A stretch of DNA of 64,000 nt from Pseudomonas corrugata (GTDB lineage Bacteria; Pseudomonadota; Gammaproteobacteria; Pseudomonadales; Pseudomonadaceae). The stretch is from NCBI RefSeq assembly GCF_001269905.1, contig NZ_LHVK01000007.1, positions 310,001-374,000 of the forward strand, given 5' to 3'. Position 1 is the stretch's first letter, and each line of letters starts with the position of its first letter. Below, in pieces: positions 27,541-36,361 of this stretch. The notes beneath the pieces were generated by a model. It was not told the DNA's origin, made no database searches, and worked only from the letters and a program-made list of their open reading frames with translations. Position numbers and translations under genes: made by a program.

Positions 27541-27630
27541 TGTGGGAGTGGGCTTGCTCGCGGAAGCGTTGGTCCAGCTTGCAATGATGCTGGATGTGCT
27601 GACGCCTGCGCGAGCAAGCCCGCTCCCACA
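27541..27630. repeat. Inverted REP pair upstream of the T6SS operon
   Basis: Left copy 27541-27569 (TGTGGGAGTGGGCTTGCTCG...) and right copy 27603-27630 are reverse complements of the window's common repeat, with 33 nt between them. The copies carry GGGCTTGCTCG in place of GAGCCTGCTCG, a second subtype also seen at 56080. Confidence 0.8.
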
Positions 27631-27654
27631 AGGATCCCAGCAGCCGTTGAGTTC

Positions 27655-27880
27655 AGGTGCATTCCGATCCGGCCCGTTCCCACAAAACCCAGGCAATCCC
27701 GGGTCGCGGCTCAACTACTGACCGTCGTGCTTCCGCCAAGCCACACATCCTTGCGTCGTTGCCTACAACTACGCCAGAATCCGCCCGCCTGCGCGGCTTG
27801 TCCCAGGGCTCTATCGTTTTCCTGCCACTGCCCATCAGTGGTCGGGTTTAGTAGCCCGTGTTATCTAACGGCCTGTGTGG
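27655..27880. other. Non-coding spacer of unknown nature
   Basis: No convincing gene on either strand between the repeat pair and the coding remnant. Short open frames exist, but none has a ribosome site or a recognisable product. GC-rich blocks suggest a degraded repeat or an old gene rather than a promoter. Confidence 0.4.
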
Positions 27881-28060
27881 CTAATTCGTGCACTCAACTT
27901 CGGCGCCAGGATTTGCCAGACTGCGTTGCCATTCCTTGCCGTAGCGGGCTATGACTCGTCGCGGCGCCTTGCCTGACGACAACAGCCACTCGTCAAAAAA
28001 AGGAACGTATTGGCGAAGCAGGACATTCGTTATTGATGGAATTACAGTCGAGGTGGCTGA
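27881..28060 (-). pseudogene. Coding remnant lacking a start (C-terminal fragment)
   Basis: On the minus strand an open frame of about 59 codons ends at a TAG (27881-27883) and reads like a protein tail: VLLRQYVPFFDEWLLSSGK followed by APRRVIARYGKEWQRSLA. It has no ATG, GTG or TTG with a ribosome site, and its upstream end runs into the final codons of the PIN gene, where a TGA interrupts it. I read it as the 3' end of a gene whose front was lost when the cassette was inserted. I do not recognise the family. Confidence 0.4.
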
Positions 28061-28503
28061 TCAAAAGCACTGAGATGTATATCCGAGGACCAGATATAGA
28101 CTCGTCTTGCCGGATTCAGAGAGCAAAGTCGTTGCCAGTCATGAATAATGGATAGGTCACCGAGCCCACTGCCACGCATTGCGTGCGCCGGAAATTCCAA
28201 CAACCAAGCGCGCATCTCATCTTCCTGCAAGAAGCTGATCGCTTTGAACGGTGAACGACCTTCTAATGCTGCGCCAACCTGCCGAGTAAACTGTTCTGCA
28301 CAACCGCGCCGAGCACCACCGTCGCCGTTCTGTCCTATGTGATTGCCCGTTTCGAGTATTGTTGCCATCGGTAAGAACAGAGATTCTCCATCACGTATGC
28401 GTTGTTCTAACTGTTGAAGTGTCTCATTGTGTTGTTGGGCCTTCATGGGCACGTTAAGGATTTCGACGAAGATTGACGTATCTACCAAGCAAACTGCAGT
28501 CAC
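28042..28503 (-). CDS. PIN-domain nuclease-like protein
   Basis: A 153-residue protein with the PIN layout: Asp8 in the first strand (CLVDTSIF), Glu51 (ILETGNH), Asp116 (GLGDLSII) and Asp141 (WSSDIHL), the four acidic positions that bind metal in PIN ribonucleases. No small antitoxin gene is next to it. Instead its ATG overlaps the stop of the ATPase gene by 4 nt, so the two are made together. I infer that it is the effector of the three-gene cassette, cutting RNA (or DNA) when the ATPase senses a trigger. A VapC-like toxin that moved next to an ATPase is the alternative. Confidence 0.75.
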   Translation of the reverse strand: MTAVCLVDTSIFVEILNVPMKAQQHNETLQQLEQRIRDGESLFLPMATILETGNHIGQNGDGGARRGCAEQFTRQVGAALEGRSPFKAISFLQEDEMRAWLLEFPAHAMRGSGLGDLSIIHDWQRLCSLNPARRVYIWSSDIHLSAFDQPPRL

Positions 28504-29816
28504 TCACCACCTCCTTGCGTGCTCTGGCGAAGCTCATTTAACCAATCCAGCGCCTCTGACTTACGATCTTCTGGGGTTGTGCTGTCCTTTAAAAAGCGAT
28601 CAAGAACGCGCCGCGTCATTAACTGACCTAATGGCCCCTGAGCTGCCAGTTCGGGGTAGCGGTCAAGGTCACCCAGGCGCACCAGACGGCTGTCACCTTC
28701 TTCAGGATCGCGATAACAAGCAACGACATCAGCCAAAGCACTATCAGGCAATGCGTCCAACAGGGCAGGGTTGTGTGAAGTGAGCAGAACCCGCAGCCCT
28801 CTCTCGGAGGCAATGGCCTGGAGTTGCCTTACCAAGGTTTCCGCTCTGCTGGGGTGAACACCATTGTCGATTTCTTCGATAATCACCAAAGCCCCCACCG
28901 GAGCAGTCAACAGAGCGGCTCCGATAGCCAGAACACGAAGCGTACCGTCAGAAAGTAACGGTGCATCCACCGTCCTGCTTTTCTGGCCAAAGGATTCGAC
29001 CAGTCGAACCATAACGTCGTTGCGGTCAGTCTTGATGAAATCGATGTCAGTGATGTCTTGTTCGGGTAAAGACTTGATGAACGCAAGCAGCTTGGTCTTC
29101 TGTGCCGACGTTTGAGAGATTTGATACAGCACAGCGGAAAGGTTGCTGCCGTCCTCTTTGATGAGGTCGTCTTTCACATATGCATAGTCACGCATCAGCG
29201 CAGGACGCGGATCAAGAAACACGACATTACGCAAGGTCTCGCGTATGGCCTTTGTCACTGCTGGGATCACGCGCTGTGAGTCTTGGTGACCCGATTCAAA
29301 TCGACCGGGTGTTTCAAGCTGATAAAAAATTGCTTGCCGGTTCGAGCAAGGAATATGGGGTTTATTTCTCCCTCGCTTAAAATTGTTATAAGCCACACTG
29401 ATCTCATCAGTGTGGGTGTTCGGCAAACCGTCCACTTGATACAAAGGAACTGCTTCGCCTGGCTTTGCAACACTTTCCGCCGTGACTACCAATTGATCGG
29501 CCACCAGGCCGATCGATATCTCAAATTTGCCCCAGCCCTGAGGCATACTCTCGAATCGACCTCCTAGGCTAAAGCTGACAAGAGGGTCGCGTAACAAATC
29601 ATTTGCCTGTCCACGGACTACCGCATCTCCACTCTGAATGGAGCGCGTAATGTCATCAAGACGACTGCCCTTGGCCAGCCAGTTAAGCAGGCGGATAGCC
29701 TCAAGCACGTTGCTCTTGCCTGAGGCATTGGCGCCGATCAAAAAGGTCATGGCCGACAAAGGCAGGCTCGCCCTCTCGTAACTCTTGAAGTTTTTCAGCT
29801 CAATCGAAATCAACAT
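28500..29816 (-). CDS. SMC/OLD-like AAA family ATPase
   Basis: Start at the ATG at 29814-29816 (MLISIELKNFKSYERASL), giving 438 residues. The frame is open further upstream, but that part overlaps the next gene and has no ATPase character. ABC-type ATPase motifs: Walker A GANASGKS (28-35), signature LSDGTL (288-293), Walker B LVIIEEID (310-317) and the H-loop TSHNP (His348). There is no long coiled coil and no TOPRIM domain after the ATPase, unlike Gabija GajA or OLD nucleases. This resembles stand-alone sensor ATPases such as that of PARIS, where the nuclease is a separate protein. It is flanked tightly by the recombinase-like gene (25-nt gap) and the PIN gene (4-nt overlap). Confidence 0.82.
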   Translation of the reverse strand: MLISIELKNFKSYERASLPLSAMTFLIGANASGKSNVLEAIRLLNWLAKGSRLDDITRSIQSGDAVVRGQANDLLRDPLVSFSLGGRFESMPQGWGKFEISIGLVADQLVVTAESVAKPGEAVPLYQVDGLPNTHTDEISVAYNNFKRGRNKPHIPCSNRQAIFYQLETPGRFESGHQDSQRVIPAVTKAIRETLRNVVFLDPRPALMRDYAYVKDDLIKEDGSNLSAVLYQISQTSAQKTKLLAFIKSLPEQDITDIDFIKTDRNDVMVRLVESFGQKSRTVDAPLLSDGTLRVLAIGAALLTAPVGALVIIEEIDNGVHPSRAETLVRQLQAIASERGLRVLLTSHNPALLDALPDSALADVVACYRDPEEGDSRLVRLGDLDRYPELAAQGPLGQLMTRRVLDRFLKDSTTPEDRKSEALDWLNELRQSTQGGGE

Positions 29817-29841
29817 ACTTCTGATGCTCGTATAAGCGTCA

Positions 29842-30504
29842 TTAAATAATTCTCCGTACAATGTCGCCCAAGCGCACAGGGTCTCCGGCGCAGAGCTTCT
29901 TGACTGCTTCAAGGCTTTCGACGCCCAGTATTTTGCTGATATGCCGTGGATCGATACCCTGGCGCTTAAGCTTGACGGCAAGGGTTCGCCGCCCCGACTG
30001 TGCGCTGGCTCCCTCAATACCTGCTTGAGCGAATAGCCTAGTGTACAAACGACTGAGCTGGTTCGCGCTGTAGTACGTCTTTCCGTCACGGCGCTGGCTG
30101 CTGATCTTCAAGCCTTCGCCGGTTCTCCCGGAGACAAACAGCGGCGACTCAGGATCGAGGCCACGGAAAGCCATCACTCTGGTTGAAACTCCGTGACCAC
30201 GCACCAGCCGTTCTGCGAGGTGCGCATCTATCGCATTGGTCAGTTTCTTACTGGTCCAGCACAGCGGTCTTGAACGATGGTTATAAGCAATCTCTGCTCG
30301 TACCTGGGAGTCGATCAGTACAGCGCCGGACTCAGTCAGGTAATCGCTCACGCGTAGACGGCAAATCTCCGTCACGGTCATGCCAGTGCCAAAGCACGTC
30401 AGCAACAACGCCGCATCACGACCGCCGTTCTCGGGACTGCTTACTTTGGCGACCTCTACAGCATGTTCAAGTTGTTCATCTTCAATAACGATTGCCTTGG
30501 GCAT
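29842..30504 (-). CDS. Tyrosine-recombinase-fold protein lacking catalytic residues
   Basis: A 220-residue protein with the layout of the integrase catalytic domain: a TGMTVTEICRLRVSDY helix where active enzymes have TGLRxxE, and a late QSGRRTLAVKLKRQGIDP segment where they have HxLRHT. The first catalytic arginine is Thr here, the HxxR histidine is absent, LGH is LGV, and no tyrosine occupies the nucleophile position near the C-terminus. There is no N-terminal core-binding domain. It therefore probably binds DNA but cannot recombine it. First gene of the three-gene operon, with its own upstream region at 30505-30555. Confidence 0.7.
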   Translation of the reverse strand: MPKAIVIEDEQLEHAVEVAKVSSPENGGRDAALLLTCFGTGMTVTEICRLRVSDYLTESGAVLIDSQVRAEIAYNHRSRPLCWTSKKLTNAIDAHLAERLVRGHGVSTRVMAFRGLDPESPLFVSGRTGEGLKISSQRRDGKTYYSANQLSRLYTRLFAQAGIEGASAQSGRRTLAVKLKRQGIDPRHISKILGVESLEAVKKLCAGDPVRLGDIVRRII

Positions 30505-30554
30505 GAATCACTCTGGGTGTCGAATACGCATCAATCCTGACATAGTAAGGTATC

Positions 30555-30578
30555 AAAAAGGCCGAGGATACCTCAGCC
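30555..30578 (-). terminator. Intrinsic terminator in front of the three-gene cassette
   Basis: On the minus strand GGCTGAGG-TAT-CCTCGGCC forms an 8-bp stem with one G-U pair and a 3-nt loop, followed by TTTTT. It lies about 50 nt upstream of the recombinase-like gene and would stop minus-strand transcription from the lipoprotein gene, isolating the cassette. Confidence 0.75.
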
Positions 30579-30820
30579 TATTGGTGCTGCTCGTGTTCAC
30601 GGAAAATTACAGAACAGTTGAAGGGACATAAGTGGGGTGAGGAAAATGGGTTCAGGTCTGTAGCCGTTCGCCCGAAAGCGGCTGTAGCACCCTCGCGAAT
30701 TAGATTTTTAGTTTCCCGAGGCTTGTGGTTGAGAGGGCAGCCTTGCGGGCGCTGAGCATGCTCCCGGTGATAGCGTGACGGCCCGTCGTTGAGACGGGCG
30801 GACTGGTACAGAGAGCGAGC
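30579..30820. other. Intergenic region without a gene
   Basis: Between the terminator and the lipoprotein gene stop. It holds a further hairpin, GCCCGTC...GACGGGC (about 30781-30799), which may be the immediate 3' end of the lipoprotein mRNA though no T-tract follows, and a short GC-rich palindromic patch near 30665-30685 (GCCGTTCG...CGAAAGCGGC). I see no reading frame worth calling. Confidence 0.5.
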
Positions 30821-31561
30821 TTACTGCTTTTCCAGCACCCACTGCCGAGGCCCCGCCGTATAAGACGGTATCTCATCCGCCAACGACGCATTCACCGTCT
30901 GGAAGATTTCCAGTTGCTCCCCATCGCGAGCAAAGATCCAGGTATTCCCATGGCCGCGCTGTTGCAGCCAGATGGTGTCGTTGCCGTTGCTCATGGTGGC
31001 GCAGTCGCCTGCCAGGCACAGGGCGTAGCGGTCTACGCCCGGCAGGCCGCTGACTTGGCCGTCGGGTTGGAACTGTACGGTGGTGCCTTGGCCGGGGCCG
31101 TTGACGATGTTCCAGGTGCCGCTCAGGTAGGCGGCGTATAGCGCACGCTCGAAGCTCGCGCCGATGGGGGCGCCTTCCGGTACCTGGAGTTGCGCGCGGT
31201 CGAACACTTGCTGCGGCTCGTTCTCGGTGGCGGCCTGGCTCAGTTGGTTGCCGTCGCGCTTGAGTTCGCTGGCGGCGCTGCCGTAGATGTCGACTTTCCA
31301 CAGGCCGTCTTCTTCGGCCAGCAACTTGCCTTCGACGTTTTCAAAACCGTTGGTGTAGCGCGCCTGGCCAGCCCGGGTGTTGACGTCCCATTCCAGGTTC
31401 GGGCCATAGGCCTGCAGCGCTTCGCGCAGGGGGCCTCCTTTGGCGGCAGCGTCGATGGCGGCCTGGTTGATCCAGGTGCCGCTGATGTCACGGTCGGCAG
31501 GGTCGCTGGCGCAGCCGGCCAGGAGGAGGGCGAGCAGCGGGAGAGCAAGCGCTTTGCGCAT
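30821..31561 (-). CDS. Conserved Pseudomonas lipoprotein
   Basis: A 246-residue protein with signal peptide MRKALALPLLALLLAGC (lipobox LLAGC, Cys17), so it should sit in the outer membrane with the mature protein in the periplasm. The mature part has two similar halves, each with a GTWxI/N motif (SGTWINQAAID near residue 28; SGTWNIVNG near 147), suggesting a duplicated small beta domain. Two cysteines in the second half (CLAGDC) could form a disulfide. No known enzyme motif; function unknown. Confidence 0.75.
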   Translation of the reverse strand: MRKALALPLLALLLAGCASDPADRDISGTWINQAAIDAAAKGGPLREALQAYGPNLEWDVNTRAGQARYTNGFENVEGKLLAEEDGLWKVDIYGSAASELKRDGNQLSQAATENEPQQVFDRAQLQVPEGAPIGASFERALYAAYLSGTWNIVNGPGQGTTVQFQPDGQVSGLPGVDRYALCLAGDCATMSNGNDTIWLQQRGHGNTWIFARDGEQLEIFQTVNASLADEIPSYTAGPRQWVLEKQ

Positions 31562-31616
31562 GGTGGAATCCTTTCAAAACGAAAACGGCGCAGCGGGGGA
31601 CGCTGCGCCGGCCTTG

Positions 31617-31997
31617 TTACTCGATGACCAGGATGGCATCCATCTCGACCTGCGCGCCCTTTGGCAGGGCTGCTACGCCGATGGCGGCGCGGGCAGGGTA
31701 GGGCTGCTCGAAGTATTTGCCCATGATCTCGTTGACCTTGGCAAAGTGGCTCAGGTCGGTGAGGAAGATGTTGAGCTTGACGATGTCCTTGAACGACCCG
31801 CCGGCGGCTTCGGCCACGGCCTTGAGGTTTTCGAAGACCTGTACGGTCTGGGCTTCGAAGCCTTCCACCAGCTCCATGGTTTTCGGGTCCAGGGGAATCT
31901 GGCCCGACATGTACACGGTGTTGCCCGCCTTGATCGCCTGGGAATAAGTACCGATGGCGGCTGGGGCCTTGTCGCTGGTGATGACGGTTTTGGTCAT
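31617..31997 (-). CDS. ridA: RidA family enamine/imine deaminase
   Basis: A 126-residue RidA/YjgF protein, full length for the family, with the conserved [18 protein letters not shown] and [20 protein letters not shown] segments; the arginine of this last motif binds the substrate carboxylate. It hydrolyses reactive 2-aminoacrylate and related imines made by PLP enzymes. Directly downstream of spoT (34-nt gap), as in P. aeruginosa and E. coli-like orders. A second RidA paralogue is at 58032. Confidence 0.95.
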   Translation of the reverse strand: MTKTVITSDKAPAAIGTYSQAIKAGNTVYMSGQIPLDPKTMELVEGFEAQTVQVFENLKAVAEAAGGSFKDIVKLNIFLTDLSHFAKVNEIMGKYFEQPYPARAAIGVAALPKGAQVEMDAILVIE

Positions 31998-32031
31998 GTA
32001 TGACTCCTTGTAATGGCTGGGCTATTGGGGG

Positions 32032-34137
32032 TTATGCGCGCATGCGGGTGATGCGGATAACGCCGGTCAGGGCTCGCAGTTTCTTGATCACGCGGGCCAG
32101 GTGTACGCGGTCGTGCACGCTGACCACCAGTTGGACGACGCTGATGCGGCCGTCGCGCTCGTCCATGCTGATTTTCTCGATGTTGCCGTCGGCGGCGTTG
32201 ACGCTGCTGGCCAGCAGGGCGATCAGGCCGCGCTGGTGTTCCAGCTCGACCCGCAGCTCGACGTTGAATTCGCCGGTGACATCCTTGGCCCAGGAGAGCT
32301 GGATGCATTTTTCCGGGTTGTGGCGGATTTCGCTGATGTTGCGGCAGTTGTCCAGGTGCACCACCATCCCCTTGCCGGCGGACAGGTGGCCGACAATCGG
32401 GTCGCCCGGGATCGGCGTGCAGCACTTGGCGTAGCTGAGCACCAGGCCTTCGGTGCCGCGGATCGCCAGCGGGCCTTCGGGGCTTGGCAGTTGTTCGCCT
32501 TCGCCCAGCAGGCGGCGGGCAACGACATAGGCCATGCGATTGCCCAGGCCGATGTCTTCGAGCAGGTCTTCGACCAGTTCGAGGCGGTATTCCTGGAGCA
32601 TCAACTGCACGCGCTCGGTCGGGATCTTCTCCAGCGAGCTGTCGAAACCGTTCAGCACCTTGTTCAGCAGGCGTTCGCCGAGGCTGATGGATTCGGAGCG
32701 GCGTTGCAGCTTCAGGGCGTGGCGGATGTGGGTACGGGCCTTGCCGGTGACCACGAAGTTGAGCCACGCCGGGTTCGGCCGCGCACCGGGGGCGCTGACG
32801 ATTTCCACCGTGGAGCCGCTTTGCAGTGGTTCGGACAGGGGGGCCAGGCGACGGTTGATCCGGCAGGCGATGCAGCTGTTGCCGACGTCGGTGTGCACCG
32901 CGTAGGCGAAGTCCACCGCCGTGGAGCCTTTGGGCAGCTCCATGATCCGGCCCTTGGGCGTGAAGACGTAGACCTCGTCCGGGAACAGGTCGATCTTGAC
33001 GCTCTCGATGAATTCCAGGGAGTTGCCGGCCCGCTGCTGCATTTCCAGCACGCCTTTGACCCACTGCCGGGCCCGGGCATGGGTGCTTTTGGGTTGCTCG
33101 TCACCGCTGGATTTGTACAGCCAATGGGCGGCGATGCCGTTGTTGGCCATTTCTTCCATTTCACGGGTACGGATCTGGATCTCGATCGGTACGCCGTGCA
33201 TGCCGAACAGCGTGGTGTGCAGCGACTGGTAGCCGTTGGCCTTGGGAATCGCGATGTAGTCCTTGAAGCGTCCCGGCAGCGGTTTGTACAAATTATGCAC
33301 GGCACCCAGCACGCGATAGCAGGTATCGACCTTGTCGACGATGATCCGGAACGCGTAGACGTCCATGATCTCGTTGAAGGCCCGGCGCTTGCCGCGCATT
33401 TTCTTGTAGATGCCGTAGAGGTGTTTCTGCCGCCCGCTGACTTCGCCTTCGATGCCGTCGATGGCCAGGCAGTGGCTCAGGGACTCTTCGATCTTGTTGA
33501 CGATTTCCTTGCGGTTGCCCCGGGCGCGCTTGACGGCCTGGTTGATGCGCGCCGAGCGCATCGGGTGCATGGCCTTGAAGCCGAGGTCTTCGAATTCGAT
33601 GCGGATCGCATGCATGCCCAGGCGGTTGGCGATGGGCGCGTAGATTTCCAGGGTTTCCTTGGCGATGCGTCGGCGTTTTTCACCGGACAGCACTTCCAGG
33701 GTGCGCATGTTGTGCAGGCGGTCGGCGAGCTTGACCAGGATCACGCGAATGTCGCGGGCCATGGCCATGGCCATTTTCTGGAAGTTTTCGGCCTGGGCCT
33801 CGGCCTTGGTCTCGAAGTTCATCTGGGTCAGTTTGCTGACCCCGTCGACCAGTTCGGCCACGGTTTCGCCGAACTGCGCTTGCAGCGCTTCCTTGGCAAT
33901 GCCGGTGTCTTCGATCACGTCATGGAGCATGGCCGCCATCAGGCTCTGATGGTCCATGTGCATGTCGGCAAGGATGCCCGCCACCGCGAGCGGGTGCGTG
34001 ACATACGCCTCGCCGCTGCGGCGGCGTTGGCCGTCGTGGGCTTGTTCAGCGTAGAAGTAGGCTCGGCGGACCAGATTGACCTGGTCCGTGCCGAGGTAGG
34101 CCGATAAGCGATCGGCGAGGGCGTCTATGCTCGGCAT
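32032..34137 (-). CDS. spoT: Bifunctional (p)ppGpp synthetase/hydrolase SpoT
   Basis: A 701-residue RelA/SpoT protein. HD hydrolase domain near the N-terminus (THPLAVAGIL and MLHDVIEDTG, about 45-75), synthetase domain (YQSLHTTLFG, about 300-315), TGS domain (VYVFTPKGRIMELPKGSTAVDFAYAVHTD, about residues 390-420), a helical/zinc-finger region (CCTPIPGDPIVGH) and a C-terminal ACT domain. The intact HD motif marks the SpoT rather than the RelA type. Followed by ridA and preceded by rpoZ, the conserved gmk-rpoZ-spoT order. Confidence 0.97.
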   Translation of the reverse strand: MPSIDALADRLSAYLGTDQVNLVRRAYFYAEQAHDGQRRRSGEAYVTHPLAVAGILADMHMDHQSLMAAMLHDVIEDTGIAKEALQAQFGETVAELVDGVSKLTQMNFETKAEAQAENFQKMAMAMARDIRVILVKLADRLHNMRTLEVLSGEKRRRIAKETLEIYAPIANRLGMHAIRIEFEDLGFKAMHPMRSARINQAVKRARGNRKEIVNKIEESLSHCLAIDGIEGEVSGRQKHLYGIYKKMRGKRRAFNEIMDVYAFRIIVDKVDTCYRVLGAVHNLYKPLPGRFKDYIAIPKANGYQSLHTTLFGMHGVPIEIQIRTREMEEMANNGIAAHWLYKSSGDEQPKSTHARARQWVKGVLEMQQRAGNSLEFIESVKIDLFPDEVYVFTPKGRIMELPKGSTAVDFAYAVHTDVGNSCIACRINRRLAPLSEPLQSGSTVEIVSAPGARPNPAWLNFVVTGKARTHIRHALKLQRRSESISLGERLLNKVLNGFDSSLEKIPTERVQLMLQEYRLELVEDLLEDIGLGNRMAYVVARRLLGEGEQLPSPEGPLAIRGTEGLVLSYAKCCTPIPGDPIVGHLSAGKGMVVHLDNCRNISEIRHNPEKCIQLSWAKDVTGEFNVELRVELEHQRGLIALLASSVNAADGNIEKISMDERDGRISVVQLVVSVHDRVHLARVIKKLRALTGVIRITRMRA

Positions 34138-34197
34138 GATGATGACTCCTGCCGTTTGCTGTGACCCCGCGCCGTGCTACGTCGACCAGGCATAGAT

Positions 34198-34461
34198 TTA
34201 GACCGCCTCGTTGGACTCGTCCTCGAACGCTGCGAACAGCGGTTCGTCTTCAACGATTTCAGCGTTGGCGATGAACTCGTAGCTCATCAGGCCTTCGGCG
34301 ATTTCACGCAGCGCTACCACGGTAGGCTTGTCGTTTTCCCACTGGACCAATGGCTCTTTGCCGCCGGTGGCCAGTTGACGGGCACGCTTGGTAGAGAGCA
34401 TGACCAGCTCAAAGCGGTTTTCCACGTGTTCTAGGCAGTCTTCAACGGTTACGCGGGCCAT
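34198..34461 (-). CDS. rpoZ: RNA polymerase omega subunit
   Basis: An 87-residue omega subunit starting at the ATG at 34459-34461 ([19 protein letters not shown]). The RARQL motif and the [11 protein letters not shown] segment are typical. A longer open frame to 34593 is rejected because the family begins at MARVT. Omega binds the beta-prime C-terminus and, in many bacteria, forms one ppGpp site, apt beside spoT. It lies 60 nt before spoT and shortly after the gmk terminator. Confidence 0.96.
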   Translation of the reverse strand: MARVTVEDCLEHVENRFELVMLSTKRARQLATGGKEPLVQWENDKPTVVALREIAEGLMSYEFIANAEIVEDEPLFAAFEDESNEAV

Positions 34462-34523
34462 GGTATTCCTCGGAGCGAATGCGATATGCGCGCTGCCCGG
34501 TTGGGCGAGCGGACTCGACAGTT

Positions 34524-34561
34524 TAAAAAAACACCAGCGTTTAGGGAAGCGCTGTTTTTTT
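34524..34561. terminator. Bidirectional-type terminator between gmk and rpoZ
   Basis: A CAGCG/CGCTG stem flanked by a run of A and a run of T (TTTAAAAAAACACCAGCG ... CGCTGTTTTTTT), so it works on the minus strand after gmk. It separates gmk from rpoZ transcription. Confidence 0.75.
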
Positions 34562-34628
34562 GAACAAACCCCTCGGCGCGCTGCAAGTACCAATGTAAAG
34601 CCGTTGCAGCGGTTTTGGGAAGGGGCGG

Positions 34629-35255
<627 letters not shown>

Positions 35256-35261
35256 TTAGCC

Positions 35262-36125
35262 TTACTCAATGTTCTGCACTTGTTCGCGCATCTGCTCGAT
35301 CAACACCTTGAGGTTGACCGCAGCCTGGGTGCTGCGCGGGTCGAAGGCCTTGGAGCCCAGTGTATTGGCTTCGCGGTTGAGTTCCTGCATCAAAAAGTCC
35401 AGGCGGCGACCGGCCGCACCACCGGACTTGAGCACCCGGCGGACTTCGATGATGTGGGTGCTCAGGCGATCCAGTTCTTCGGCCACGTCGCTTTTCTGGG
35501 CGAGCATGACCATTTCCTGTTCCAGGCGCTGCGGATCCAGCTCGGCCTTCATGTCGGCGAAGCGATCCAGGACTTTCTGGCGTTGGGTGGCGAGCATCTG
35601 CGGGACCAGTTCGCGCAGGGTCGTCACGTCTTCTTCGATGGAGGTCAGGCGCTCGTTGATCAGCCGGGCCAGTTCCGCACCTTCGCGCTCACGGCCGGCC
35701 TTGAGCTCCTTGAGCCCCTGGTTGAACAGCGCCAGCGCCTCGGCGTTCAGGGCCTGGGGATCGCTGGCATCACCCACCAGCACGCCGGGCCAGGCCAGGA
35801 CTTCCAGCGGGTTCAGGGCGGCTGGGTTCTTGATCAGGCTGGCGACGGTTTCGGCAGCGGCCACCAGTTGGGCGGCGCGCTCGCGGTCCACCTGCAATGT
35901 CTTGCCGGTGCTTTCCTCGGTGAAGCGCAGGGTGCATTCCAGCTTGCCCCGGGACAACCCCTGGCGCAGGGCTTCGCGCACGCTGCCTTCCAGGTCGCGG
36001 AAGGACTCGGGCAGGCGCAGGTGTGGTTCCAGGTAACGGCTGTTGACCGAGCGCAGTTCCCAGCTCAGCGTGCCTTGGGCACCGGCCTTTTCGACGCGGG
36101 CGAAGGCGGTCATGCTGTGCACCAT
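35262..36125 (-). CDS. yicC: YicC family endoribonuclease
   Basis: Start at the ATG at 36123-36125 (MVHSMTAFARVE, the family N-terminus), giving 287 residues with GAGG upstream. An ATG 5 codons earlier is possible. Landmarks are WELRSVNSRYLE in the N-terminal domain and the DUF1732-type C-terminal stretch EELDRLSTHIIEVR...GRRLDFLMQELNREANTLGSK. YicC proteins are recently characterised endoribonucleases linked to small-RNA turnover; that function is from the family, not from this sequence. Confidence 0.9.
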   Translation of the reverse strand: MVHSMTAFARVEKAGAQGTLSWELRSVNSRYLEPHLRLPESFRDLEGSVREALRQGLSRGKLECTLRFTEESTGKTLQVDRERAAQLVAAAETVASLIKNPAALNPLEVLAWPGVLVGDASDPQALNAEALALFNQGLKELKAGREREGAELARLINERLTSIEEDVTTLRELVPQMLATQRQKVLDRFADMKAELDPQRLEQEMVMLAQKSDVAEELDRLSTHIIEVRRVLKSGGAAGRRLDFLMQELNREANTLGSKAFDPRSTQAAVNLKVLIEQMREQVQNIE

Positions 36126-36361
36126 GGAGGTTCCTCGCAATGCAGGCCGTGCACGACCGGGGGTCGTGGCGCCTGAAGTCTGTGGATAAAAAGCCGACGG
36201 GCAGCAAAGGCGCAGGATTGTAGCGCAGTGAGGCGCATGCCCCCAAACCGTGCCGGTGACAAAGCGCTGCAGCCCGTCGGGCGGGCCTTTGAGTGGCTTG
36301 TTGCGCGGCGGTTTTTAAAACTGCGCGACGTTTTAAACTGCCCTAGGATGATTCGCGGCTT

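Noticed and set aside
27427..27714. 95-residue minus-strand frame between tssA and the cassette
   Set aside because: Most of it is the inverted REP pair translated; not a gene.
28500..30089. Long version of the ATPase starting at 30089
   Set aside because: The added 91 residues overlap the recombinase-like gene in another frame and have no ATPase character; the start at 29816 gives the normal N-terminus.
32101..34107. 668-residue plus-strand frame opposite spoT
   Set aside because: Shadow frame of spoT with unnatural composition (Val/Asp/His-rich), no family resemblance.
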